From positions 434,001 to 498,000 of the forward strand of contig JAPFFF010000043.1 in assembly GCA_039105265.1 (NCBI GenBank): a stretch of 64,000 bases of DNA. The letters run 5' to 3'. Below, in pieces: positions 54,901 to 63,399 of the stretch (its first letter is position 1; every line of letters begins with the position of its first letter). The stretch comes from Tritrichomonas musculus (lineage: Eukaryota; Parabasalia; Tritrichomonadida; Tritrichomonadidae). A program made the translations under genes and the position numbers. The notes below the pieces were generated by a model. It made no database searches. It saw nothing but the letters and a program-made list of their open reading frames with translations, and was not told the origin of the DNA.

Positions 54901-57900
54901 CGGTCAGCTGAGTTTTTATTGACAGAAACGCAAGAAGAAAATGAAGAGATGGAGCAAGAGAAAGATGAAGAAATAAATGAATCACAACAATTAATTGATG
55001 ATGAAAATGCATCAGTAATTGAAGATGAAAAAGATGAAGAAATAGAGTTTATGAACTTGATGAAAGCAAGAGAGGAAGGAGCACTTAAAAACGATGAAAT
55101 TAATTCATCAAAACGAAACTTGGAAGAAGAAATCAAAGATGATGAAATCATTTCATATAAGCAAAACAAGCAAGCACAACAAGATGAAGAAATCTACTCA
55201 GTCAATCAAAGAGGAATCAATCTAGATGACACTGATGAAGTTGATGATTTGACTGCCAAATTGCGTGAAGAAATTTTCACTGCAGAAATGATTTCTGAAG
55301 AGAAGCGTTCAAAACAAGAAAAAGACAATGATAAAGAGCTTTCACAAACCTATGTTTATGATCAAGAAATGAAGAAGAGCAGAGAAGAGCATTTTTACAA
55401 GAAAGCATTGAAAGAAATGTTAGAAATTGAGCAAAAAGAAGCAGAAGAAAATGAACAGCAAAAAATTAGAATGAGAAAAGATTCAATTACATCCACAATT
55501 AAAGCGTTCTCATTGAATATTTCTAAAGCAGCCAAGATGATCGTTGATCCGATTCTAATTCAAGAGAAAAATCTTCAAAGAGACATCTTATCAAAAACAA
55601 TTGAAAACCAGAAGAAACAAGAAATTAATCCAGATGAAGTTGATGATTTAACACAAGAAAAAATAAATGAAAAAATTAAAGATGATGATATTGCATTGAT
55701 TTCTAATCGTGCAATGTATGCATTGGCTCAACTTTCATTGAATCGATATCCGTTGATTGATAAAGAATCAACTGGGAATGATAAAGATGTAACAATCAAC
55801 TCACTTTGTGATAATCTTGATGAACAAATTGACGTATTTGATGATTCAAGGAAAATTAATGAATTTTGTGATGATTTGAATCAAGAACAACTTTTGTTGC
55901 AACAAAAGATGATTCAGTCTTTAATGCAAACATTATCTGATTTGAATCACATCAGTTCTTTGATTGATCGAAGCTTAGAGGTTAATGAATCATCAATTAT
56001 ATTGCTTCATACATTAGTTGAAGAATTGAAAGATGAAGATATTGATAGCAAAACGATTCGAAATATTCAGTTGTTTGATGCTGAAGATCTAAACAACATC
56101 AAAATTAAATGTGACCAAGAGAAAGGAAAGATTAAATTGCACCGTAAATTGATAATAAATCACTTAATGATTCAGCAAAGATTAAATTTGAATCAAGATA
56201 TTGAAATCCATTCTGATGACACTGAAAAAGTTGATGATAAAGAATATGATGAAGTTGCAAATCAATTAAAAGATGTCTTTGAAAAAGAAAACATTGATTC
56301 TTTTGTAAATTATTGTCAAAAAGCTCCATCAGTTAAACTTCATCGTGTTTCATCAATTTTTAACAATTTGGTTCATAACATTAGTTCACAATTCGATGAC
56401 TCTATAATCGACAGTGTCTCTAAAATAAGAGTGAATCATCAAGCATTCCTTATTTATGCCGTTAATTATTTGTTACCTATTTTTAAGTCTTCTTTCTTTA
56501 ATCCACATAAAATAGAAGAAGATCAAGTTTACTCGATTCAACAAATCATTTCAAAAATGATTGATTCTTATAAAAGTTTCCATTTGAATCTTTCTGATGA
56601 AGATATGAAGTCACATTTGCCACCTGATGTTAAAAGAGTAACTGTCTTCTTTGATGAATTAATGGAATCAGAACCTGATTCTTCTAAATACTATTCGTCA
56701 TTAATTTCTCTTCTTTCGACTCTTTTTGTCATTGATGGTGCAACGAATTCAAGGCAAGGTAACCAATTAATTGACATTCTCGGTGACATTGCGAATTCAA
56801 TTATGTATGAAGAAATAAGAACACTTAGTTATAGCGTTTTATTACTTTCTAGTGAATCATTAAGAAACAACTTTTACATACTCGATATTCCTTATTTAGA
56901 TGAATCGGTGCAAGCATTCAAAAAAGTGAAAAAATTCATCATAAAAGAAGCTTCAAAAGGATTCGATTATCATAAAGAAGAAGAGGAGGAAGAAGAAGAA
57001 GAAGAAGAAGAAAGTGAAAAAGATAGAGTTAATCTTTATTTACGTAGAAAAGTTCGACCACGAATAGTTGAAATCATTGATGATTTAACAGAAACACTTG
57101 ATGATAAAGTGCAAAACATTGATTCATGTAGATCATGTGAACAATACTTTATTTCGATGTTTTCATTATTTGACATATCGTCATCTGAAAAGTCATACAA
57201 TTTCAAAGAAATTGTATCAGAAATCTGTCAATCGGAAGCATCAATTATTGTTCTATTTCGTAAAACAAAATGCAAAGATTTATCATTAATGACAACATTT
57301 ATTGAGCAGTTCAAATTATCAATGATTTCATTAGAATCACTTCATAAAGCTTCAAAAGAAGGAAACAAGAAAATCATGAATCGTTCATTGAAATCAATTA
57401 AAAGAACATTGGACTCATTGCACGAAATCATTGATGAAATAGAATCGCCAATTGATGTCAGTAATGACAACGATGATGAATCATCAAGTGATGACATTGA
57501 AAGCGAAGAAAAAATGAACGAATTGAAAGTTGATTATTTCGATAACATTAATCAAACGATATTTTGTTTGATCTCTTTCCTTTATATTTTAAGTGTTGCT
57601 AAAGTGCCTGAAGTTGTCCTAAGTAAAAGGGAAGACATAATATCACTACTTGATGAAAGAGAAGATAGTTTTTCATTCCATTCAGAAGAGCTGATCAAGT
57701 TAAACAAAGATCAACAAATTGGTGCCGAATTCAATGAAATGACTAACAGCACAAGAAAGAAGATAAAAAGATTCATTCATTACATTAAATCATTACCAAC
57801 TAAAACTAAAAATAAATCAGAAGACGAAGAAGAGGAGGAGGAAGAAGAAGAAGAAGAAATATTTGAAGAAGATGAAAATCAAATTGATAAGTCTGACACA

Positions 57901-59154
57901 TCTGCTTTCATCTTAGATAAAATGAAAGACTCTGGACTCACTCTATTGAATTTAGCTAATATGACTAAAAAACTAACAATTGTTGAATTAAGAATTCCTG
58001 ATAAAGAGAACGAAGAAAGATTAAAATTCATCGTTTTGCCAAACGTTGAGCTCAAACTTGTTCCCGTTCATGAGATCTATCATTCGAAAATCGAGCCACT
58101 TTCAGAAGATTTCACTGAAGAATTTTCTGATATTGTTGAATCAATTGACAACAAGACTGTCAACAATACAGAGCTCGTTGATCGGATTGAAGAAGCGAAA
58201 GACACACTTAGTGAAGATTTGAAGAACTTGCTTCTAATTTTGGCGAATATGAATTCAAATTCGACGCTTTTCAATCTTGCTAACAAAACAATTCAATACT
58301 TCAATTCATTCATCACTATAATTAAAAAGTTGTTGCTGACAATTGACGAAGGTGAAGAAGCTCGACATTCTGCATCTGATTCTGTTTTGAATTGCATCAA
58401 AGAGATCGTTGAATTGGCAAAAGAAGCTGCAATTCAATCTGAAGAAGATGACAAAATTCAAACCGAAAAAGATTTGTTGTTTGACAAATATTCTCAGCCA
58501 CTTAGCCAAGTAATGAGCAAGTTGAAAGAAACACTAGAAGCGTTAGAAGCAATTGAACCAAGTTCCAATCGTGACACTTCCAAAATCGTGATTGGGACGT
58601 CTTTTAGAGAATGTCTAAAATTGCTTGAATTCCTCTTTTTCACAAAAATAAATCAGCACAAAATATCTCTGGAAACGCTTTACCAATATTCTGAAGAAAA
58701 AGCAAATATCTTTAACGATATTTGTGATAATGCACTAATTATTGCTGATAAAAAGAACGAAGAAGCTTTGAAAATCGCAGTCGAATATCTAAACAAAAGT
58801 TGCGACGTTTCGTCAAAGTTTGAAAACGATTGCTTAAACGTTTTCCCTTCTGTTCTCGATGCAGAATTCAAAAATGATTCTGTAAACGAAATTGCTGATG
58901 CAGATGAGAAAGAACAATTTGTCTTGCAGAAACTTTTGTTCATGAATCAAGAAACTTTTAAGGTTTTCAATGGTTTACAAAATCTTTTGAATGGCCCTGA
59001 AAGTGCTATGAAATTTGTCACAAATTTGCAAGATAATAAGTCGGCTTTGTTGATGAGATTGGACCTCGAGTCTAACGTGACAAAGGCAAGAATGATATTG
59101 GAATTTAATGAAGCTGTCTTAGAAGACTTAAAGAAAACTGACACTAAGAAATAA
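45967..59154 (+). CDS. Giant coiled-coil protein (A-type inclusion-like), 4,395 residues
   Basis: Intact frame of 13.2 kb. Residues 1-150 look like a beta-sandwich, perhaps an NT-C2 domain. Residues 150-700 are Asn/Lys/Ser-rich and disordered, with two related short helices (LTDEIEEIESIISRNSQLIN, LSDEIGQISSVIDKNAKIIN). Residues about 760-2885 form a very long coiled coil of 7- and 14-residue units (NELSETKQELDNK). Residues 2885-3100 are Glu/Asp-rich, and 3100-4395 are helical with two poly-Glu runs (about 3672 and 3955). Such proteins in trichomonads are annotated as viral A-type inclusion-like by coiled-coil similarity only; a cytoskeletal, centrosome/pelta-axostyle or Golgi-tether role would be inference. 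An extended rod of about 2,100 residues would be roughly 300 nm. No membrane segment is seen. Confidence 0.88.
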   Translation: MSKLNNDYLFIKSNLFFALEKISINLPNDCYFLAILSIDDSEITLQPTNLIKRNCFQINYKYKKTINAVFTNNQTQAKVRRIVVGINVYDKSKKLISASEASINPGLFLNSEMDKLIPIKLDFQIKGISSIIYAAVSLSPIYTFIPSAFQLFSSNAVQVSIAPRKPRRGSDSFLNKLIEENFNNSKSINSNTKNIVNNNSVLDQKEKYQINRQAKKEINETNYIPPASKPKGAEINSTHDMNRQKTAHHNPARPTNTTPNERYPNRSHVNQSEAQNNNYYSEIKKSIEKVDRPIHIDSIPPSLADKVLPIQKVNHGQEVNPAKQGLPDKSKKGSRGTNLTDEIEEIESIISRNSQLINSLIGTMPSSLFPGVFPDMQNETEHKEKIPKKEPPKAGPNMNSKSSMNERNKANVSNQIEPKKKIVQDNISDVVNRQEISNRAANPKMPEKKGSEMAMKSSTNSNKLQNNDSNNMVIAPKPKREAPVSKDKEKKTDLSDEIGQISSVIDKNAKIINSLVENLPPELLLDLPFNQSPKSFMTENKNSTSNNKSHLVKETKTNDEMSLSPKEMTISPQNNNCMSILPKKLPEMNQQQAQLIVSQKNLSSSSNAKLNSSFPIVESFEQKPKLRVTNVQKAQPKQEVEKSKSIQTASPSPPSFQYIQMKKMKERKRPLGQVYVPPATFDLSGIQYVADIRPFTISKIFLVADIYLPYQISGTLHVIDIVPHKYSGVNEVANIMPDASKNMIIQRDVLLEEQSFPAVRERGISLDVMQELENKTNELNETQNELEKANSLLDAIARGLNIDISKEEDYSQILDQARKDRELREYLQAAFGEDVNIELIKKRQDAYDQMCKQLSETQQELKNKINELSETQHKLDKKTNELSKTKNDLNDKAKELSETKQELNDKVNELSETKEELNDKINELSETKQELNDKTNELSETKEELNDKTNELEKMRQILEAIAKLFNIDLSDEDKLNQILELAKKHKELAEAIMRALPENSSDGESIIRKINELKNRSDELDSKERELSEIKQELDNMSNELNEANQKLSNMSNELSETKQELDSKSNELADTNKRLNSSENELSEIKKELDSKNDELSEANQKLSSMENELSEAKQELDRKSSEISEMQKELSETKQELDSKNDELSEANQKLSSMENELSETKQELDNKSNELADTQQKLSNNEKELSSAKEELDNKEKEITEIKEVLDNKDSGLSKIMQELDNKTSELSDIQKELSETKQKLDSKTNELSDTKQELSETQQELNNKENELSEMKQRLDSSENELSETKQELNNKENELSETKQELSETQQELSNKENELSETKQELSETQQELSNKENELSETKQELNNKENELSETKQELSETQQELSNKENELSETKQELSETQQELSNKENELSETKQELENMANKLSEMQNDLDNTSNELADTKQRLNNNEKELSSAKEELDNKEKEITEIKEMLGNKDNELSETKQQLENKNDELSEANQKLSSMENELSETKQELDNKTNKLSEVEKELGSKTNELSETKQKLDNKTSELSETQQELNNKKKELSETQNELMNKNQELDYVKKELSESNLANGNQSSELSETKMELFKAKQELDNKSKKLQETADELNNKTKDLDNKTNELEETLEKLNNKTNELSETQKQLSETKEELDNRDTELAKTKQELSNRDNELAETKQELSNRDNELAETKQELSNRDNELAETKQELSNRDNELAETKQELSNKENELAETKQELSNRDNELAETKQELSNRDNELAETKQELSNRDNELAETKQELSNKDSELTETKKLLDSKTNELSETQQELSETKRDLSDSQQKLNDSINELEQTKQKLDDMADELAETKQELSENKEELGKKTNELSETQKQLDDKTNELEDTQKQLDDRTNELSETQKQLDDKTNELEETQKQLDDKTNELSETQKQLNDTTNELEETKQELDEKTNELSETQQELSDIRQEHGNRSDELSEARRQLSEAKKEINSKSKKLLETEEELNNKTNELEEAKQDLENKDNDLSDMQKKLDSKSSELSEAQQELSKTKQELDDKTNKLSETQEELGKKESELSEMQNELNNNANELSETKQELSKRTNELSDTQKQLSDTKQELDERTNELSKTKQELEDKTNKLSETQEELENKTNELSETQEELENKTSELSQTKQELENKTKDLSDAQKELNDKSNELSETQQELSKTKQELDDKTNELSETQEELDNKTKNLSDTQKELNNKSDELSKTKQELDDKSNELSETKQKLDNKTSELSETQQELNNKKKELSETQNELMNKNQELDYVKKELSESNLANGNQSNELSETKMELFKAKQELDNKSKKLQETADELNNKTKDLDNKTNELEETLEKLNNKTNELSETQKKLSDTEQELENTANELADTKQELSDTKQQLNDKDTELSKTKEELESKSNELSKTQKDLSDTKQELDDRNNELAETKEELESKSDELSKTQKDLSDTKQELDDRNNELAETKEELESKSNELSKAQKDLSDTKQELDDRNNELAETKEELESKSDELSKTQKDLSDTKQELDDRNNELSKTKEELESKSDELSKAQKDLSDTKQELDDRNNELAETKEELESKSNELSKAQKDLSDTKQELDDKDNELSKTKEELESKSDELSKAQKDLSDTKQELDDKDNELSKTKEELENKSNELSKTQKDLSDTKQELDDRNNELAETKEELESKSNELSKTQKDLSDTKQELDDRNNELAETKEELENKTSELSKTQKDLSDTKQELDDRNNELSKTKEELENKSDELSKAQKDLSDTKQELDDRNNELEETQKELTETKEELDSKTILLSRTQKELSDTKQDLESKASELSKTKEELSETKQELSETKQELDDANTELSETKHELDKSISSCIEAEQRENEEIEREKDLEQSRSLRLLLEEKQKELEEIENEKDAELNDTLMNEEEQVNEKIEKENELERNQSSEFLLEETQEENEEMEQENELERNRSAEFLLTETQEENEEMEQEKDEEINESQQLIDDENASVIEDEKDEEIEFMNLMKAREEGALKNDEINSSKRNLEEEIKDDEIISYKQNKQAQQDEEIYSVNQRGINLDDTDEVDDLTAKLREEIFTAEMISEEKRSKQEKDNDKELSQTYVYDQEMKKSREEHFYKKALKEMLEIEQKEAEENEQQKIRMRKDSITSTIKAFSLNISKAAKMIVDPILIQEKNLQRDILSKTIENQKKQEINPDEVDDLTQEKINEKIKDDDIALISNRAMYALAQLSLNRYPLIDKESTGNDKDVTINSLCDNLDEQIDVFDDSRKINEFCDDLNQEQLLLQQKMIQSLMQTLSDLNHISSLIDRSLEVNESSIILLHTLVEELKDEDIDSKTIRNIQLFDAEDLNNIKIKCDQEKGKIKLHRKLIINHLMIQQRLNLNQDIEIHSDDTEKVDDKEYDEVANQLKDVFEKENIDSFVNYCQKAPSVKLHRVSSIFNNLVHNISSQFDDSIIDSVSKIRVNHQAFLIYAVNYLLPIFKSSFFNPHKIEEDQVYSIQQIISKMIDSYKSFHLNLSDEDMKSHLPPDVKRVTVFFDELMESEPDSSKYYSSLISLLSTLFVIDGATNSRQGNQLIDILGDIANSIMYEEIRTLSYSVLLLSSESLRNNFYILDIPYLDESVQAFKKVKKFIIKEASKGFDYHKEEEEEEEEEEEESEKDRVNLYLRRKVRPRIVEIIDDLTETLDDKVQNIDSCRSCEQYFISMFSLFDISSSEKSYNFKEIVSEICQSEASIIVLFRKTKCKDLSLMTTFIEQFKLSMISLESLHKASKEGNKKIMNRSLKSIKRTLDSLHEIIDEIESPIDVSNDNDDESSSDDIESEEKMNELKVDYFDNINQTIFCLISFLYILSVAKVPEVVLSKREDIISLLDEREDSFSFHSEELIKLNKDQQIGAEFNEMTNSTRKKIKRFIHYIKSLPTKTKNKSEDEEEEEEEEEEEIFEEDENQIDKSDTSAFILDKMKDSGLTLLNLANMTKKLTIVELRIPDKENEERLKFIVLPNVELKLVPVHEIYHSKIEPLSEDFTEEFSDIVESIDNKTVNNTELVDRIEEAKDTLSEDLKNLLLILANMNSNSTLFNLANKTIQYFNSFITIIKKLLLTIDEGEEARHSASDSVLNCIKEIVELAKEAAIQSEEDDKIQTEKDLLFDKYSQPLSQVMSKLKETLEALEAIEPSSNRDTSKIVIGTSFRECLKLLEFLFFTKINQHKISLETLYQYSEEKANIFNDICDNALIIADKKNEEALKIAVEYLNKSCDVSSKFENDCLNVFPSVLDAEFKNDSVNEIADADEKEQFVLQKLLFMNQETFKVFNGLQNLLNGPESAMKFVTNLQDNKSALLMRLDLESNVTKARMILEFNEAVLEDLKKTDTKK
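50531..50913 (+). repeat. 383-bp segment duplicated within the giant gene, copy 1
   Basis: Near-identical to 52715-53097, offset 2,184 bp (an exact number of codons). The only difference I found is AGT versus AAT near 50727. Confidence 0.85.
50954..51335 (+). repeat. 42-bp coding tandem repeats (about nine units)
   Basis: Nine units encoding SNRDNELAETKQEL (14 residues) are almost identical in DNA; one unit has AAAGAAAAT for AGAGATAAT. Two heptads per unit, so copy changes keep the coiled-coil register. Confidence 0.9.
52715..53097 (+). repeat. 383-bp segment duplicated within the giant gene, copy 2
   Basis: Second copy of 50531-50913 in the same frame and heptad register. It suggests recent internal duplication or gene conversion. 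Confidence 0.85.
53209..54364 (+). repeat. 105-bp coding tandem repeats (about eleven units)
   Basis: Units of 35 residues (five heptads) such as ELSKTQKDLSDTKQELDDRN plus NELAETKEELESK recur with few changes (LAET/LSKT, SN/SD, KTQ/KAQ). The mosaic of variants suggests unequal exchange or conversion. Confidence 0.9.
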
Positions 59155-61095
59155 TGATCAAAAAAAAAAAAAAAAAAATGTAATTGTATAAATAGATTTT
59201 TATTTATTTAATTAGATATTTTATTTGAACAAAAAGATGTTAAAATGTATGTTCGTGACATTTATTTTCTTGTGTTTTTAAAAAGGATTGAGGATCCTGT
59301 TTTTTATAAAATTCAATAAACAGAAACTAAAAATGAAAATCATTGATTAAACTATAAAGTGTATTTCAAAGGTATGTTTTCCTTCGTTTTGTTTTATATT
59401 TTAGCAATTTTGAACGCTTTATCATGAAAAAGAAAGTTATGAAAAAGTGAACTTTTTTAGATCATATATATCATAAATGTTGGTTATCGTTGAAAAAGTT
59501 TAGAACATTTTAATAAACTGTTCATAAAAACTTTTTGAATTAAATTATATCAAATAAATTAAATAACCATTTCTAATAATGTTTTCCATTCCAGCATTTG
59601 CAATTAATAATTCATTTGAAAATTCACTAGTAATTCAAGTTCTAGTTAATTTTCCAAATCTATATTGCTTGTTTCCTTGTAGGACGAATCCATGTTTTTT
59701 CAGCTCCCAAATGATGAATGTGAATCCAAATTTGAATGATTCAAGCAATCAACAAAACAGCATTACGTATGTAATTATTTCTGTACTAATAGATGAAATT
59801 TTTTCCATGTCTAATTATCACTCTCTCCATTTTTAAGAATAGTAATAAACCATTGAAAAAGTAAAATTGAATGGTTTATAAACCAATTTTTTTTAGGTTT
59901 GTTTTTTACCTTCAATATGATTACTTATTTTTTTACTTTATTTATTGAAAAACGGCAAACCTAGAAATTGGATGATTTCCTAGCTCCACAGAAGCTTGGT
60001 TTCTGATTTAAATAAATAAAAGATATTGATAAATTAAATTTTTTAATGTAGATGAAATAAAAATATTAAGAAATAATAATTATTTCTTTTTAAAGTTTTT
60101 TTGAATCATTCATCTAGAAAACTTACATTAATGTAATAAAGATTATTTATAAAATAAATGATATTTTTTGTATTATTCGATATAACGAATCAGAGGTGAG
60201 GTTGCGAAAATTTTTGGTATTTTTTAATAATATTAATACATATTATTTTATTCTAGAATTAAATGTTATTTATGATAATTTCACTAATATTTTTTTCAGA
60301 TATTTAGCTATAAATCTATTTTTAAAATTGAATTGCTTATATCTTATTATAATTTCAACTATATCTTAATAAAAAAATTCTATTTACTCATAATAATAAA
60401 TAATTTAATTATCAATATTTAATATATAGATGTGAATATAATATTAAAATCTTCGACTAAGAATTATTAAATCAAATAATGATTTTTTATGATTTAACTA
60501 ACTATCATCATATTATAAGCATGAATTTTTTAGTAAATTATTGATAAATATTAAAATAAATACTTATTGTGATGTTGATACCAAAATAAAAACAAATGAA
60601 ATTATTTGGATATTTGTGAAGTTTACATCATTAACGTATATAGAATTATATTCAATATTAAACCTCAATCCTAGCTAAAATTGTAAAAAAAAAATTTAAA
60701 AATATTTTGATATGTTTGCCAGCACAAGATAATTTAAGAGATAAACTATAGTTATCCATTTGGTCTTTAATATAGAAGAAAATTTCTCTTTAAATTGAAA
60801 AATATTTTTTTGAATTTTGACCAAAAACGCATTTATTGAATAGCTTTCTTATTAAAAAATAGAGATCATCTATATACAAATGCAATTTTATGGATGAAAA
60901 GAAAAAATAATGACGAATATATGAATTATGACATTTTGAAATATCAATACAATTTCGATTTTTTTTGATTAAATCTGAAAAAAAGTATATGATATGAAAA
61001 GGTAACAACACCATAATACTATATTTTTAATTTATTTTTAATTTTGTTGATTATTATTCCTAAAAAAGTTCATTTAAAATTTCGCAGTCTCACCT
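59155..61095. other. Long gene-free AT-rich interval
   Basis: Opens with an A18 run at 59161-59178 after the giant gene's stop. A few short open frames (59579-59836, 60790-61014) have no protein-like features. I see no RNA gene or clear repeat. Confidence 0.5.
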
Positions 61096-61623
61096 CTAAC
61101 GAATCGCATTTTCATATTTATGTTTTGTTATATGTGCATCAGGCCTTGCTTTTCCAATTGCTACACAGACAATCATTTTATCTAGCTCTGTTCCAATGAT
61201 TTTGGCAACTGGTTCACATATTGGAAGAATCATGCACATTGTTGCAAGACCCATATCTGCGGCTGCAACACAAATTGACATTGCAGCAATTCCCCCATCA
61301 ACATCAACTTTGGGAGAAAGGTGGCTATTCTTTACTAAAAATACAACAGTTGGTGCATCACAAGAAATAACATTATTTACATTAAAATTTTCTTTTCTTG
61401 ACATAATATGGGCTTTTAATTGTTCATCCCAAGTTGAAACCGCAGCATCTGTTATTTCCTGAAGTTTTGAACGACTATTAACAACAATAAAATCAACATC
61501 TTGCATTCCCATGTATGATGGAGATATTCTTGCAGCTTCAAGGATTTTATCTAATTGATCTTTAGGAATTACATAATTTGGATCATAATTTCTGATTGTG
61601 TGACGTTCGAGAAGAATATTCAT
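61096..61623 (-). CDS. Nitroreductase-family FMN oxidoreductase
   Basis: 175 residues, intact and of typical length. N-terminal RHTIRNYDP and LDKILEAARISPSYMGMQD are the FMN-binding start of the nitroreductase fold; later DGGIAAMSICVAAADMGLAT and a Gly-poor end (VAIGKARPDAHITKHKY) fit the family. Likely uses NAD(P)H to reduce nitro or quinone compounds in the cytosol or hydrogenosome. In trichomonads and other anaerobic protists such genes are commonly of bacterial origin and can take part in nitroimidazole activation (general knowledge). No targeting peptide is obvious. Neighbours are gene-poor and repetitive. Confidence 0.88.
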   Translation of the reverse strand: MNILLERHTIRNYDPNYVIPKDQLDKILEAARISPSYMGMQDVDFIVVNSRSKLQEITDAAVSTWDEQLKAHIMSRKENFNVNNVISCDAPTVVFLVKNSHLSPKVDVDGGIAAMSICVAAADMGLATMCMILPICEPVAKIIGTELDKMIVCVAIGKARPDAHITKHKYENAIR

Positions 61624-61874
61624 TAGTAATAAAAAATGTTTCCTACGATATTCATATCAGTAATTATATTTTTCTGAAAATAATTATCCCTAATTTCTAT
61701 TCAATATTTTAAATTGATTATTTTATTATGAATAGAAAAAGTTTATATAAACTTAAAATTGAATAAAGCAAAAAAATATCATTTTTTATGAAAGGAGGTA
61801 CGACTAAAATAAAAAATGGGATGGAATTCAAAAAATAGACTTTAATAATATATCAAAAAACTGCACAATAAATA

Positions 61875-62019
61875 AGAGAACAACTGGTATTCGCTTTTAA
61901 AAAAGCACCTAATTTAGCATGTTCACCTGATAACATTGAGTCTTGTTTTTCCAAAACTGGACTTTATCCATTGGATGTTCAAAGACCAATTGAATTTGGT
62001 GGACTACATTTTTCGTAAC
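61875..62019 (+). pseudogene. C-terminal remnant of a DNA transposase
   Basis: A short open stretch reads REQLVFAFKKAPNLACSPDN then IESCFSKTGLYPLDVQRPIE and ends FGGLHFS-stop. The wording 'SF..TG.YP.d..' is the usual C-terminal region of pogo/jerky-type DDE transposases. The rest of the gene is missing. Its 3' flank (to 62223) is shared with the older repeat around 5.6-7.7 kb. Confidence 0.5.
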
Positions 62020-62232
62020 AGAAATATGATTTACTGATTAAAGTTAATTTTTTAGAAAAACAATTCAAAAAGTGACGTAGAAAAAAACGATTGTCCAAAT
62101 TAATATCTTGTTTTCTAGTGCATTAAATAAATCATAATTCATATTTTAATTTTATTATCTGTTTTTAAATAATATAAATTAATTATTATCATATTTATTA
62201 TAAATTCGCTAGTTTCGACCCTTCTTTGATTT

Positions 62233-63399
62233 TAGGCATGTTATTTTGAGAATCGATATCAGAATTGACACTTTTTTAAACTTGATAATCAATTATCAGT
62301 TTGTAAACCTGATATCGATATTCTCAGGAAATCGTTAACCAAATAAGAAATGTTATATGAAAAATATTGTAAATATGATAACGATTAATGATTATCAATC
62401 ATTATCAGTAATTTTTCACTTGCTAAAAATGATTAAATTTTATTTTTCTATTTGTAAAATAATATATCACTTGGATAAAACATATATTCTGGCTTTTTAT
62501 AAGATTAAATTTATTTTAAGCAAATATATTTGATTTTTTTATTTTTAAAAAATTTGAATACTTTCGAAAATATTTTTCTTGATATCAAAATTTTTCTCGA
62601 TATTTGACATCGATATCGATTATCAAATTAATAACTTTGTTATCAATATCAAAAAACGTACTGATAATTGATATCGATTATCGAGATCGATTTCAGAGAT
62701 CGAGAATTTTTTTTCTCAGCTTTTGATATCAGAATTTTCAATTAAACTTTTTGATAAATATATGATCGTAATTCATTCTCAAATATTTCATAAAAAAGAA
62801 TGTATTTTTTTGTTTTAATCTTAATATAAGCATCAATACATTCTATTATTTATTTTTAATTATTTTAAAATCGCAAATACCAATTATAAAAAAAGATAAA
62901 TCTGTTTGAGATCTCGAGATCTCGGTTATTGATATCAAGTTTACAATTATTTTTTATATCACATTTAATAACTATATAGTGAACGTTTTTCAAAATCAAA
63001 TTACCCATCAAAGCATGCTTTATGCAACGATTCTGCTCCTTTAAAACGAAAATTAGAAAGAATTGAAGCTATTGTAAACATAATATTTCAACATTAGTAA
63101 TAAGTCACAGAATTTTTATTGCCTAGCTGTTTGATTTTGCATCATTCCCAAAAAAGCTAAAAAGGCTTTGAAAAAACTATACTTTATTATAATAAATATT
63201 TCTTTTTTAGATTTTTTATATTTATGCCATTTTACTCCATTAAAATTTCTGAAATAAAATCTCGGGAAAAAGGGAAAAAAAAATCTATCCTAATATCTTG
63301 ATAATCGATAATCTCGATATCAGATTTTTAAACTGATAATCAAGTATCAGATGTAAAAAAGTGACGTTTTTGATATCGATTCTCAAAATAACAAGCCTA
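62233..63399. mobile_element. TIR element with GATATC-rich termini, non-autonomous
   Basis: The left end TAGGCATGTTATTTTGAGAA at 62233 and the right end (complement: TAGGCTTGTTATTTTGAGAA) form imperfect inverted repeats of roughly 90 bp, continuing with matching CGATATC, CACTTTTTT and TATCAGTTT blocks. Both ends are bounded by TA, consistent with a TA target. Internal sequence is AT-rich with many GATATC/ATCGAT words and no gene. 63400-64000 shows nothing recognisable. Confidence 0.7.

Noticed and set aside
59767-59792. 26-nt candidate intron with GTATGT and ACTAATAG
   Set aside because: It looks like a trichomonad short intron, but removing it puts a TGA directly after the junction and the flanking frame has no protein-like features.
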